This document shows positions 44,490 through 56,917 of a stretch of DNA of 64,000 nucleotides, one piece after another; within the stretch, counting starts at the first letter, position 1, and each line of letters opens with the position of its first letter. The translations under genes and the position numbers were made by a program. The notes beneath the pieces were generated by a model. It was not told where the DNA came from and searched no databases. It was given only the letters and a program-made list of their open reading frames with translations. The DNA is from Isoetes taiwanensis (taxonomy: Eukaryota; Streptophyta; Lycopodiopsida; Isoetales; Isoetaceae), in assembly GCA_021234155.1 (NCBI GenBank), contig JAJEKV010000067.1, positions 1,980,755 to 2,044,754 of the forward strand, in the 5' to 3' direction.

Positions 44490-46120
44490 TAAAAAAAATT
44501 TTAAATTTTCTCCAATCGGATATTTAAGTTCTCAATTTGGAAATTCTTATTGTTTAAATTTTCCTCAAGCAATCATATAATTCAAGTTCTCAATCGGAAA
44601 TTTATATTATCCTTGTAGAAATATGGATAAATATCTAGTGAAAAATCTCTAGTAATGCACTAGCTCAATTCTAAATTTCCCTTGCCAAAATTGGGTGGGA
44701 TCTTCTTCCTGAACGAACATTCTTTACCCCAGAATTTGGCCGCCACTTTTATTTTCCAGTTGTTATTTTTCTTTTTCTGTAGAGAGTAAGCATTATCTTG
44801 GAACATGTCATTTCCATGGATGCCTTTCGTATCATGTCATCAATCCATTTAATTCAATGCCATTCATTCGATTTTTATGGTGGCTAGGTTGATTGTTTGA
44901 CAAAATGAATACCATGTATGGGTTGGCCCTCTTTTGACCATTTGTTGCATACCCTCGTGAAAACTTTGAGAAGCACTAAAGAAAGTTCTTTGTTTAGGTT
45001 GGTGAAATTTCGGACACATCCGCTCACAAAATCACATCCATATTGCATAATTTTTGCATCCCTTATGCAATTCCGTGTGAGAGTTGAATGCTGCATGCAT
45101 TGTGATACGACCTTTAGACCATAACCTTTCCGGAATCATATATCTCTAGACAAACTTTGAGCTAGTTGTAACATACGAGAGTTTAAAATTTGGACATGCT
45201 TTATTAGCTACTATACATCAATTGTAATAAATGTCTTTGGTAGTTGATCCAGCTCCTGACCAATACATATACTATTGAATACCACTTAAACATTTACAAT
45301 AGATTAATGCATGAGACACTACGTATAGAACTGGTTGAGAATCGAATGTGTTGAGTAAGTCACATTGTGGAGTATACTAATGCCTACATCTAGAGTGCAA
45401 ACTAATAGGGTGTGCCTACATCTAGAGTGCACTATATTTATAAATGCCTTAATGATCTAGGGCTACTTTTTGGGTTATCGGGACTTCATATAGCTAGTTT
45501 TGGGGATACTAGATCACGTTATATGTCATAACTCTTATATGCATTTTATATATTTATGTGGTATTTCTATATATATTATATCATTATATATATGAAATTA
45601 TTCTATGTGTCCATGGGAAACGATGTACCCATGGATTGGTTACATATTTAAATCAATCTAAGCCGTCTATTTGGTGGCCAATGAGGTGGCACAACTATGG
45701 CCTTAGGATCTACATGGGGTCATGCATGGGGCATGCACCATGCCTCTAGACCGTCGGATCAAGGGGGGAAGGCAAAATCATAGCCCTTGATTTTTTTTAG
45801 GGAAGGTGCAAGGAAGGTCCCTAAAGGTGCTTTTTGGTGTGGCCAATCTCGGCCCTTGGATCAAAAGGAGGAGGATAAATCTTGGCCATTAATTTTTTAT
45901 TAAGTTGCAATTTATTTATTAAAGGAGTTGAGGTGGCACCAACATTTATTGAAGGAATTTCGAGGAAGCTTCTTTTTTGTAATTATCTTCAAAGGCCCCT
46001 AACTTGCAGCAAAGGGGTTGAATGATGGTGGGGCCTATGCCATTGGATTCCTCTCATCGAGAGCTTTCCAATGAGTAGTGCTTTGATATCATTTCGTCGT
46101 AGTTGAAGCGAATATGATCG
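44490..46120. other. Intergenic, AT-rich; no gene
   Basis: A short duplication (gcctacatctagagtgca twice at 45380-45435) and a region at 45730-45900 with two similar lines (cccttgatttttttt and cccttggatcaaaa) typical of dispersed repeats. No coding support. Confidence 0.5.
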
Positions 46121-46124
46121 AATA

Positions 46125-46938
46125 CTAACAATCTTCTTGGAATCTTGGAATTTTATGGAATCTATGGGAATTTAAGACAATCTAGGGGAATCTTCATAGG
46201 ATCTTAAAGAATGTAAAGGAATCTCAATAGAATCTTGAGGAATCTATGGGAATCACAAGAGAATCTTTAAGAATCTTTATAGAATCTTTGAGAATCTAGG
46301 GGAATATTGATAAAATCTTGAAGAATCTAGGGGAATCTTCATAGAATCTAAAGGGATCTGAGAGAATTTACATAGAAACTTGGGGAATCTAGAGGAATCA
46401 CAACAGAATTAGGGAATCTATGGAAATTTTAGGAGAATCTTATGAAATCTAGCAGAATCTAAGCGCATCTTCGTAAAGTCTTTGAGAATTCTACGTGATC
46501 TTTAATGGAATCTTGGAGAATCTAGGGGAATGTACTTAGATCTAATGGAATCTAGGGGAACATACATAATATCTAAAGGAATCTAGGGGAATCTACATAA
46601 AATCTATATATAATCTTAGAGAATCTAGAGGAATCTTTGTATAACATTAAGAATCTAGAAGAATCTTTGTGGAATCTTGGGGAATCTTTCACATTGGATA
46701 TGTTTTGCAGGGGAATCTTCATAGAATCTATGGGAATTTAGGAGAATCTACATAGAATCTTGGAGAATCTAGAGGAAATTTGGGTTAATCTTTGAGAATC
46801 TAGAGGAAAGTCAAGAGAATATTAAAGAATCTATGAGAATCTCAAGAGAATGTAGAGGAATCTAAGGGAATCTTCGTGAAATCGTCGAGAATCTAGGGAA
46901 ATTTTTTTAAGCCTTGAAGAATCTAAGAGAATCTTTAT
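46125..46938. repeat. GAATCT-rich degenerate satellite, about 800 bp
   Basis: Some 60 irregularly spaced occurrences of gaatct in blocks of the form gaatctaggggaatcttcat and agaatcttggggaatcta, period about 12-14 bp. Neither strand has a meaningful frame. Confidence 0.9.
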
Positions 46939-46939
46939 A

Positions 46940-47514
46940 CTCCCTCATAGTACAATCACTTGTATATATATATAGCTACATGTTGTACAAAAGCCCATTT
47001 TTAGCTTTTGTTCCATTCTGGTCCTCTTTCGCATCATGCTCGGCCAGTAGCTCTACTCCTAAACTATTCTATTCCATTTTACCTCTATCAGCAACTATTG
47101 ATGCCCACAGATATAAATTCATCCTCCATTTGATGATTTACTATCTAGGTATCTTGTCTATAAGTTTGATCTGCTGTCACTTGTAGTTTGGGTATTTGAT
47201 GTATTGATCATTGCATTTACTTAATGGATAGTACTCTACAATAGTTAAATCTCTTGCCCAGATGTTAGACAATGCATTTATGTGGTATTCTCCTAAAATA
47301 GAGGCCTATTGAAACTATTCGGCTCCTAAGTCAAGCGCACATATGGTCTTCATGAGTTTTTTGGAGGATTGGGCACAATCTGAGATTAAGATGCAAGTGT
47401 TGACCCCATCTAGCATCAACAAGGATATTTGGTAATACAGTCTCGCTGGACTTGGGAATGCCATGTTAAGGGCAGGGGATTTGAAGTAACTCCTGATGTG
47501 GAATCTTGGAGTGT
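46940..47514. other. Intergenic, no gene recognised
   Basis: One 90-codon hydrophobic frame at 46914-47186 starts in the satellite and has no recognisable features. Confidence 0.45.
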
Positions 47515-47626
47515 TCGAGACAGAGGTTTTTTATTCTAATATTACTAGCCCATTTTATGGGTACCATGGCCTATTGGTCTTCGTAGATGTTAAAAAATCT
47601 AATCTAGCCTATTCTATTCTATTCCA
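47515..47626 (+). mobile_element. Dispersed short repeat with (TTCTA)n end, copy 2
   Basis: Reverse-complement relative of 38000-38100: gtgttcgagacagaggtttttt, tactagcccattttatggg, ctattggtcttcgtagatg, then ttaaaaaat and a ttctattctatt tail. Confidence 0.55.
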
Positions 47627-47784
47627 TGATGAGTTGTACCTTACTTGGTGTTCCGGAGTACTGTTCCTCTGTTCTCCTTAGAATACCTAGATTTGTTCTC
47701 AGTTAGGCCATCTATGCAAATGCCAATTAGCCTCTAGTTGGGATAGCATTATGGGCTCTAATGTGAGCATTGTGGTCTCCAAGC

Positions 47785-48568
47785 TGTTATCGCCTACAAA
47801 AAGTAGGATCGATTGTGCGACCTAGAACTCCCAGAGTTCCCCTCCGCCTTGAGTTCCTAGAACTCCCCATGCACAATAACAACTAAACCCCAGGGCTAGC
47901 TTGAAGCCCAGCTTCAATAAATTCTAACACTAGAATTAATATGCAGTAGCAGTATTGCTCAAACCCAGAGCAAACTCACAATTAATGGGAAAAGCTCCAA
48001 AACTATTAAGAAGTCTTGAAACTACCCCAAAGAGGTCAGATTGATCTCTAATCAGCCCCTAAGGATGAATCACAGCAGAATATAGAAGGAATCAATCTTC
48101 AGGGCAGCAACAAAAGCTATGCTCCAAAAACTGATGTCCTTCTCAAAACGTCCTCAATCCCTTATATATGGGTGGGCAAGCTAAGATTAGCCCCTGAAAA
48201 GGCTTTAGGCCTTTTTTCCAGCCTTGAAATCGCCCCTCAATCAGCAGATCCAGCCCCTTTTTAGCAAATCTGGCAGCCTTGCTGCTGTTCGCGAATCAGA
48301 GGGATGAATTCCTTTAAGGAAAGCAACAACCAATGGGGTTCCGCCACGCAGAACACTCCATTCAATGGTTAAACCTTTTATAAAAGGTTCTTTAACATTT
48401 ATATTAAAATGTCAAAAACATACAAAACAATAGCCATTTAAAAATAACGCAACACTGCCCCTAGGCAGTAATGACCACTTGGAACGTTCCCAGACCAACC
48501 AATGGCACTTCTAAGGCCAACTCCACGTCCCAAGGTCTGCAAGCATGACTTGCCCTTGGACCTTAACA
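47785..48568. mobile_element. Solo LTR of the gypsy family at 3-7 kb
   Basis: 784 bp from TGTTATCGCC to GGACCTTAACA, in line with 6558-7353 from end to end with many substitutions. No primer site, gag or pol adjoins it, so it is a solo LTR, the usual product of recombination between two LTRs. No clear 5-bp flanking duplication remains, which fits an old copy. Confidence 0.82.
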
Positions 48569-50780
48569 GTTTCCTTCCCTCCCCTTAGGACCTTGTCCCA
48601 AGGTCTAGAGTTCTAAATGGAAAAGAACTACGTTACACAAAAGCAATACCAAGTAGCACCATGCTCAGTCTTTAAGTGTTCGATACATGAATATCAAACT
48701 TGAATGATGAATGCTGACAATGTGAAGGCATACGACAAATTCGTGTTTGATTCTCAGATGGGGTGTACTAGGCAAACTATTTTTGGAGGTCATCTATATG
48801 TGACTACGAAAAGATTGTAAAGAAATATGCTTTACAATTTTATGTCAATGGCATACGCCACCTCCAAAAGTCTTTCTTTCTGAGCAATATTTTTTTCATC
48901 TCAAAATCTTTAATCAGCATTTGTACTGAGGATTTTGCTATTTTCAATGCATTCTTTGATCAAGCCCAAGCCCAAGCCCAAGCCCAAGCCATTCATAATA
49001 TTCTCAAGTTCGAATTCATCCATTGCATTCTTTAAGGAACTCAAAATATCATCTATATTGATTGAATAATCATATTCACTACAAGTCGAACCTTAAAGAA
49101 ACTGGTCTGCTTTAGCCAGATCAGAAAGCCTGTGCCACATTGTTTGGTATGTAACCAAAGATACGGGTCCCAATACTAAAAAACTCGCCTGTAGATTCCT
49201 TGGAGCGCACACCAACCTGACATTTTGGTGTGCGAAAGGATGAATGGCAACAGCCCAGATTCCGGCAAGACCTCCTCCTGACATTCTGATGTGCAAAAGG
49301 ATGAATAGCAGTAGCCCAGACTCCACAAGCCATTTATCATGTCATTGATTACTCCCCTGCTATTATTGTCTATTACTGCCTGCGTTATCTTCTCCTCTTT
49401 TTAATCCTGTTTGGACATCAAATGGCATAGATTTAACCAACTAGTTCTACATGTTTAGGCTTCTTCTTTTCACTCGAAACGCATGACATTCAGGTGTGCT
49501 TCCTTACATTTCAGCTCTAGCGCACATTCAGAATTTTTTACCTCACATTCGGAACCAGAACAGCAACTTGGGTCTCATAGACCTTGTGGTTTCCGTAAAT
49601 CAATTCAATAATTTAATTCCAGCAGGTTCCGCGTTAAGAGAATGGTGATTTAATAGACATTCCTGGCACTCCTAACACGTCAACATGCATGCATAAAGAT
49701 AAGAGTAGAGGCGTGCAAATGCATTGCGAGAATTGTCAGCAAAAGAATTCAAACGATTTCTAAGAATCCAAACAAAAGAGCCACGTTCAGGAATCCAAAC
49801 AAAAGAGCAACGAGCATTCTTAATGACCAACTCCAGCACTAATTTGCAAACTGTATCAGAAGATGCCACCTCAAAGATAGTGTTATAATACTCATTCAAA
49901 CACGTACATTTTTCCTCATACTGATATAACACAATAGAACGGAATATAAAGATGAAAGTTTCATAGTATAAACTAGTAACTACAAGAAAACAATTGTATC
50001 TTAATAGGACACTAAACTTATGATGTCAATATTCCAAGAAGCTTTGATAAGCCTATTTTTGGGTTGCCCCTAGGGGGGCAAACCCTTGTTTATGTGGGCT
50101 TTTGGCATATCCTAGGTATATTCTTGAATATCCCTAGGATATGCTGGTGACTGCTAAAAACCTCCTATTTCCTGTAAACTGGCGGTCAGCTTCGACGTCT
50201 GATTTCTTGAAGCGAACCGGGTAACTGGCAAGGCTCCATGGTCGCATTCATCTGTAAACTGACGGTCACCGAACCCCTCCGATCAAAGAACCGAAGCTCG
50301 AATTTGATGAATATGGCAGAGTATTCTCTTCTGCCTTCTATACTGACAATAAATCGATGGAGTGTAAATCTAAAAGCACAAATTGCAAGAGCGGTCTTCT
50401 GAGCTGAGCAAGGCTACGATTTTTTTTTTCTCTAACAGAGTAGTAGCTGAAGAAGGCAGCGTAACCGTCAACCCTTTTTCAGAAGGTTCAAGAACATTTC
50501 TTTTCTTTTAAACAGGGGGTCGCGGAAGCAAGATATTTCTCACTGTGATGTGGAAGCAAGATTTCCATGCATTTTCATTCTTCCTCATTCCCACCCCCCG
50601 GTCTCTGCTATAAGCGAAGAATCTGAGAGGATTGAATTCATGGCTTAGGGTTTGCTATTGTATCTCGCCTTTAGGTTTTCTTGTTTGCAGAGGCGGGCTT
50701 CTGCACTATGGATCGTTCCGGCTATGAGGCATCTCGCCACAACAAGAGCTCTGAGTTTTAAGGTCTTTCTTTTTGACACA
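48569..50780. other. Intergenic with small repeats
   Basis: A hexamer array (aagccc, five copies) lies at 48961-48990. A 60-bp tandem duplication at about 49217-49320 (two copies of ctgacatt..tgtgc..aggatgaat) keeps two short minus-strand frames open. 50055-50200 is the dispersed sequence shared with 37030-37190. No gene is supported. Confidence 0.5.
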
Positions 50781-50875
50781 TTTCTTAAATCTTGAGTGTT
50801 GTAATTACAAAGATCACAAAACATTCGCTATTTTTGTTCTCTGTGGTACATGCAGTAGATATGATTAGGCAGGTC

Positions 50876-52010
50876 ATGGCTAGTTCTGCAGAAGAGATTG
50901 GGATGAAGAGGAACAAGGGACTGTTTTCAAATGTGGAAGTGGATAACCTGAGATCAGTGATTTTCGAGGATTTATTGGAAAATATACTTCTAGCTCTAAG
51001 GAGCCTCTTCAGATGTTTGAGTGTCTGCAAGGCATGGCATTCTTTCATTAGCTCCTCCAGATTCAGGCAGAAGTGTCAGCAAATCCCTAGGGATAGCCAT
51101 GATGAGGAATCATGGGTTTTGCTAAGTTGGTTTAAGATGGGGGACGAAAATCCTTCATGGACAGATTTATGGACTTCTGTCAGGGGTATATCCAGGTTCT
51201 CTCCTGTAAGCCCAGACATTCAGGTTGTGGCTTCGTCGGGTTGGTGTGTGCTAGACTAGTGGCAGAATGTCCTTCAAGTTTTGCCCTCGTGGTGGGCAAT
51301 CCTTTGACAAGGGAATGGTTCCGGCTGCCACCTCTTAAGAGCACGTTAGTCAGGTTGTGGAGTCATTTACATATGATAGATGCAGAGTCCAGGTGAGGAT
51401 GCCATTACTGGATTGTATTTCAGGTGCATACAGGGTTACTATTACAGGTGTATAGCGCGAATGCGAATACGATTATCTTTATCATGTTTATGATTCTGTT
51501 GCTAATGTCTGGTCTGATGCATTAGAATATGAAGAATACAACCGAGAACGTGACGAAGAATACGACAGAGACCAGGGAGCGAACTTGTAGACTTTGGTCT
51601 GCATCATGAAGAGTGGATTACTGTACTTGAGAGCAACAGAATTGAACTATCAAATATTCTACCTTCTGAGAATGAAGTATTACCTCCTGAAGCTGTAGAA
51701 ATACTACCTCAAGATTCTGCAATGTGTTTGCTGCTGGTTCCACCTTGGCAAGGCATTTGCTTGTTGAGGCACAAGGGTTCCTTGTACTTAGGAAGCACCT
51801 CGGGGTTACTGGCATGGGAGTTTGGGAAGTGCATGAGGACCATGTTTCCAAGGTTGTTGTAGTCAGAGTTGGAATAGTGGAAGGCAATGTGTATTATGTG
51901 TGGAAGGAACCAACTATTTTCCTTGTGGGACCATGTCTGTTCCAGTTATAGTGTGCAATTTAAGGAACGAGTTGGAAACAGAATCAACGATCGAGGAGAG
52001 CATTCTTATA
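50876..52010 (+). pseudogene. F-box protein gene, frameshifted
   Basis: ATG 50876 begins MASSAEEIGMKRNKG. An F-box follows at about residues 25-60 (LRSVIFEDLLENILLALRSL, LSVCKAWHSFISSSRF). The frame stops at 51259 (GWCVLD), while the family-typical continuation CPSSFALVVGNPLTREWFRL is in another frame (51157-51396). Later pieces are YHVYDSVANVWSDALEYEEY near 51480-51545 and VPPWQGICLLRHKGSLYLG near 51735-51800, in yet other frames. The layout is that of an F-box/kelch-associated protein, a substrate adaptor of SCF ubiquitin ligases. At least two frameshifts, unless several short introns are missed. Confidence 0.68.
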
Positions 52011-53100
52011 GCTTTGGTTTAGACCTTCCCTCATCCCACTTTCCTCCCACGATCAACACATGGTGGTATGAAAAGATCATTTTTTTTTGTTCCTTTGCCT
52101 TTTTTTAAGAAATGCTTCAATTTATGTTTCTGCAAAAGGAATGCCAGAATAGGAATCGCTCTAAGCCACCAAATGGATGTTGTTTGGTGATGCATGTCAT
52201 CCTAAGCCTTGGATGCGATATTTTGGCAAGATATGCACACACTAGTCTTTTTAATATGCAGACTAGAGTTTTTCAACAGATAGATGTTTTGCACATAATT
52301 TAGTGTGTTCTTCCAGCCTTGCTAGCTGGCCACTTAGAACTTAAATGTCTGCGTCATCCAAAACTTTTGCTTTCATGCCTGCTACGTTTTGCCACGTAAA
52401 ATAGATACATCAGTTTTATGGATTTCGAAGTGCGAATAAAATATCTTTTGATTCGTCTACTAGATCATATATGGAGGATTACATATTTTGAAATATAGTA
52501 CATTTATAACCACAATTTGCATTTCGCATCTAGGTAGAATAATAAGTGTGGGGTTATTTTACCCTGCTATTCCAAATCAATTCTATAAGACGATACCCAG
52601 GCTGTTGGATCAACATCTAGGCTTGGACAAGCATTTATAAAAGGTTTTGTCTATTAGTTGTGTTTCCTCATGTCCTATAACATCAATTTAGCATATTAGT
52701 AAAACTGACAACATACAAACCATCACTAAAATGGACGTCAATCTTTGAAATTAATAACCCCCTTCCCAAAAACAGCACCTCCGCGCGGTGTTGTTTGCCG
52801 CATATTTGTGAGGCATTTAACCGGTGGATGTTAGTTTAGAGCGATCTCGAGGGTCGGAGGGTGCAACCCGTGAAAGTACACAAAATGGTATATGTTGCTG
52901 GTGCACAACAGTTCTTTTTGCACGGATTGAACTAAGATTTCGACATACACCTTTGGGTAGACGCCTTGCAAGAACATGCACTAAAACAATAGGGGGGTTT
53001 GAGGTTGACGTCCATTTTAATTAATCTCTTGGTGGTTTTATTAACAAAAATTCCGGGCCCTTCTGGACCTAAAAAACAACCAATATGCACATGTATGCAC
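52011..53100. other. Intergenic, no gene recognised
   Basis: Only short frames without domain features. A T-run lies at 52078-52090. Confidence 0.5.
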
Positions 53101-53620
53101 CCTGGCGAGCCACTGAGCTTGCTTTTCCTTCTAATAGGCCTTGAGGCGCAGTGGCCCCATTGCCACGGTACAAAACCAGGTTAGGGAGGCCAGCATTATC
53201 CATACTGTCCATCTTCTGAAAGTAGACAATGTGGAGATCGAGGACCGCCGAAGGGGCAAGAACCCTGTCTCTTGCAACAAGATTTGGTATGGGACCATGG
53301 ACTTACTTCAGCCCTTGTACCCGAGCCAAGAAGGCTTTCTACACCTGCTCCAAGTCATTCCAGGTAGCGAGGGAGACCACGGGGTGCCATACCTCGATCT
53401 TGTACAAAAGGACAGGCTCCACCAATTCCTTGAACAGGTGCAAATGATGGCCCCAATCATACAACTCCGTTCTATGACTGTTGTTCTACATTGCATAAAG
53501 CGCCTTCGAGGCCGATGTCGCTCGTGGATGGATGGAAGCATCCTAGTGCATAGCAGAGGGGAACTCCACTTCCAAGTATTTGTATGCGGGTGCCACTTCC
53601 ACATTTTATCCTTGACAGGG
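53100..53620 (-). pseudogene. Decayed non-LTR reverse-transcriptase C-terminal piece
   Basis: Minus-strand frames spell strings typical of the part after the RT core in LINE-type elements: YKYLEVEF, ELYDWGHHLHLFKELVEPVL, LYKIEVWHPVV, TWNDLEQV, KAFLARVQGLK. Several stops are present. The plus-strand 246-codon frame at 53141-53881 overlaps this on the other strand and shows no recognisable features, so I prefer the minus-strand reading. Confidence 0.45.
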
Positions 53621-53881
53621 AAAAAATTAAAGGAACATGGATTATATTGGTATGTTGGATGGGATGTTAAATTTCACATGGGTAGATATGAAAAACTCAT
53701 TGAGCACATTATTCAAAGTCATAAACTTATTACAATTGATTGTAAAAACATAACTTTCAAGTATGATTTAAGCCACCTCAACCTCCGGCCATGGAGGGCA
53801 ACCCTCCGTGCGCAGCACCTTGTTTTTAATTTCTTGGATGAAAACAGCACAATCCCTTTCCCCTCCTGGTGCTCCATCTAG

Positions 53882-54840
53882 CAAATTACTCCACGAATAC
53901 CATTCCAAAAATCACGAGCTGCCATTATTTGTTTCCCTGGTGGTTGAAGCTCTACTATCTACTCAAGGAAAGTTAGCAAAGACCTAAGACATAACAGAAA
54001 AGTATCAGAGCTGGCTTACTTTCAACAGTGTATTATTTCTACTTGGCATCTGCTTGGATCATCTGATCCATCTAGAAGCGACAAAATCTTTTCATATTCA
54101 AAGGACATGTCTTTTCAGATTCTCAAGTGCTCAGTAATGCTCGTAATCATATCGTCAAAGCTTATAAGTGCTCTTCCTTTAAAGAGGACGTCAAGAGTAT
54201 CCTTTGGGAGTGTTATTTTCAAATTCATACCCATTCATAGTCAATTGTGCCCTTGGTGGTAATTATTCTCTCCATTTATGCATTATGTATGTGGTATCTT
54301 ATCTTATCTTATCTAATGGACATTTTCTCCAGTAGGTTTTGGATCCGCCACATACTCTTTGTACAATAAAGGTCCATGCTCCCAAAAAAAAAAAAAAAGT
54401 TAAATCCAAGATTAATGAGTAATCAAATAATTTAGTGACCAATATTTTATGCAGGAAATGTGGAATAGAGTTAGGGGGTTGCCCATAAACCATGTAAATG
54501 AATGAACACAATAAGAGACAACTTAGAACTAAATTTAAAGAACGTTAACTCGTAGACTACTGCACATCTCCTTCCCGATTTGACCCATCTATAGCACAAT
54601 CAAATGTGCAAGGATTGCAAGATTCAAGGGAAATTTTGGGTGGCATGTGGTACTACAAATATGGCAAAATATGATGGGCAAATCAACTACAATCTCTTAA
54701 AGTAGCACAGATCTCTGAGAGCCATAACAATTGCCTTATTCATACGTCTTATAACGATAAGAGGTTTGCATGGGGAATCATATGACAAGCGAGTAAATAG
54801 GCATATGTAAGCATATGAGTATGTAAGCATATGTAAAGAA
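53882..54840. other. Intergenic, no gene recognised
   Basis: AT-rich, with a 15-base A-run at about 54385-54399 that may be an old retroposon tail. Confidence 0.45.
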
Positions 54841-54861
54841 AAAAAAAGTATGTAAGCATAT

Positions 54862-55035
54862 GCAGTGGTAGTCTAGTGGTAAGGCCTTGGATTTGGGTGA
54901 TTGGGGGGACATGGGTGGGTGCAAGTCCTACCAACCATGCCATCAACAAAAAAGAAGAAGGGTTGTTCTTTCCACACCTTTTATTTAAGGAAAAATTTTC
55001 TTTACTATCCTTAAGTAAACTAATATGTGAGCACC
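54862..55035 (+). mobile_element. tRNA-derived SINE
   Basis: Box A TAGTCTAGTGG (54869-54879) and box B GGTGCAAGTCC (54918-54928, one mismatch from GGTTCRANTCC) at near-tRNA spacing form an internal RNA polymerase III promoter. The body after box B (caaccatgccatcaac, aaaaaagaagaag) does not complete a tRNA acceptor stem. The 3' edge is uncertain. Confidence 0.6.
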
Positions 55036-55570
55036 CCCCCCCCACCCCCAAAGAAAAAAGAAAAGAAAAAAGAGGGTTTTTCTTCTTTTTTTTTTTTTTT
55101 TTTTGAAAAATAATCTCAATTCAATTCTATTCAATTAATTTATTTTTCATCAAATACACACACATTTAAATTTTCTCAAACAATTTAGAGGCACCTTCAC
55201 TGGCCATTTGGGTGAATTTCAATTATGCTGGTCAATAGAAAGTAGAATGTCGCAGATTAGGTTTTGGAATCATAAAAATGATATTGGCTTGAAAGGCATT
55301 GGTGGGCCAAAATGAGTCCAAGTAGTGCATTTTAGATCTACCTTTCCTCGCCACGCATTTCTAACATTGTGTCAATGTACAATTTAGGATTTCCTTATTC
55401 ACTTTAGCTATGAGAGAGGTTTCAAATCTTCATTTTCTCCCTTTTTATTTGGTTCCACATTTTCCATTGTAAAGGATGGGGGTTCAAAACTACATGAAGA
55501 GGGCACAAGGGGGGACCCTGTAATGGCAGCTCCTAGAGAAGTGCTAAGGGAGGAAGCGATAGTGTTGGGA
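55036..55570. other. Homopolymer-rich stretch, no gene
   Basis: A C-run (55036-55055) and a T-run (about 55088-55104), possibly retroposon tails. No coding support up to the ATL-type frame. Confidence 0.5.
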
Positions 55571-55575
55571 TTCGT

Positions 55576-55992
55576 ATGTTGTGTTTTAGCATTGATGGGA
55601 ATATGTTTTCTGTGCTGTACTGTTGTTTAAAATGGTGCTGTGACATTTTTGGGCCAAATAGAGCAGCAAATAGAAATTTGCAGGGCATAGAAATAGATGT
55701 ACTTGTTAATACGCCTTCTTCCAATGGCTTGCACCAGTCTCTAATTCGAAGAATGCCCATTTATCCTTTCAAAAAAGGCGAGATCAAGATGCAAAGCTCA
55801 GACTATGCCATTTGCCTTGCAACATTTGAAAATAAGGAGATGCTAAGGATTCTTCCTTTTTGTGCCCATGCTTTTCATGTTGCTTGCATTGACAAATGGC
55901 TCCAAATGCACTCTAATTGTTCTATTTTTCGCACCCAATTCGTTGCAAAATCTCAATCTAATGATCTTTTGGTTGTGGAAAGATCTTCGTAG
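55576..55992 (+). pseudogene. RING-H2 (ATL-type) ubiquitin ligase, zinc site broken
   Basis: 138-aa frame from ATG 55576. A hydrophobic start (FSVLYCCLKWCC) may be a remnant membrane segment. Then NGLHQSLIRRMPIYPFK, the conserved GLD-like region of ATL proteins, and the RING at about residues 75-120: YAICLATFENKEMLRILPFC, AHAFHVACIDKWLQMHSNCS. In the family the first ligand is Cys and the final pair is CPLC; here the first is Tyr and the last Cys is Phe (CSIF). Zinc binding and E2 recruitment are therefore doubtful. The protein is short for ATLs. Confidence 0.7.
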
Positions 55993-55999
55993 TCTTAAA

Positions 56000-56900
56000 A
56001 AATTGCTAATACAAAAAGAAAGAAGTGCTTGCATGATGTTCGAACATTTTGCTATAAATCTTGTGTTGCAGAAGTATTATGGTGCAATATTTTTGGAGCA
56101 ATAAAATGTCAATAACCATGTAAACTTTGATGTTATGTCACTGCTATGTAAGGTACTTGCTAATTTCTCTATAATAATAATAAAATGAATTAAGTTTTAT
56201 ATATTTTATTGCATTACATATATAGAGCACAAATGTAATTCCATAAATGTTGCATAAATTGCGCTCCAAGTAAGACTAGAAGATCTCTTCAAATTTGATT
56301 CTTATTGCGTAGGACCTCTTCATAATGATACTTTTTGAGTACGTTGGATCATGCTCGCACATAAAGTGGGCTCCAACATTTTATAATGGAGACAACTAAC
56401 CAACCATACGGCGTCAACCATGTTTTAACAATGAAGCTTAATTCCAAGGCATTTGGTTAAGCCTCTTGCTCTGCATGAAGGATAAATTTTAATTTAATTC
56501 AATCCATTTCTCTTACTTTTTACTTATGGCAAAAGCAATTTTATTCATACTATAGAAAGAAGCCTACCAAATATAAGGAACCTTTGAGAAGCACATTGTC
56601 AATATAGATCACTATCTATGTCCGTGAGATATCAGTGAAGATAAAATAAAAATAGTCCACTTGTAAAGCATGGGGTCTAAAGGCCACAGATCTAAATCAA
56701 GGCATTGTCTATGGCTCGCATAAAATCAAGTTGCTAAGGGCTAAGTTGCTAAGGGTTAAGGCATGACCCATTACATAGTATTGCTATCTCAACAGTCTCC
56801 CATCATGCCTTAACGAATTCTGATTTAGTCCTGCTCAGTTTACTCATTTCTGATTTAGCTCTGCTCAGTCTAAGATAATCTGCTAAAAAAACTTGTCAAC
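56000..56900. other. Intergenic up to the copia element
   Basis: AT-rich, no gene. 56700-56900 probably belongs to the copia 3' region or LTR; the duplicate ctgatttag(c/t)ctgctcagt at 56820-56870 lies here. No LTR edge could be fixed. Confidence 0.4.
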
Positions 56901-56917
56901 CTGTAGAAGCTCTCCCA

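Noticed and set aside
53141-53881. 246-codon plus-strand frame
   Set aside because: Overlaps minus-strand strings typical of LINE reverse transcriptases and shows no features of its own; probably an antisense shadow.
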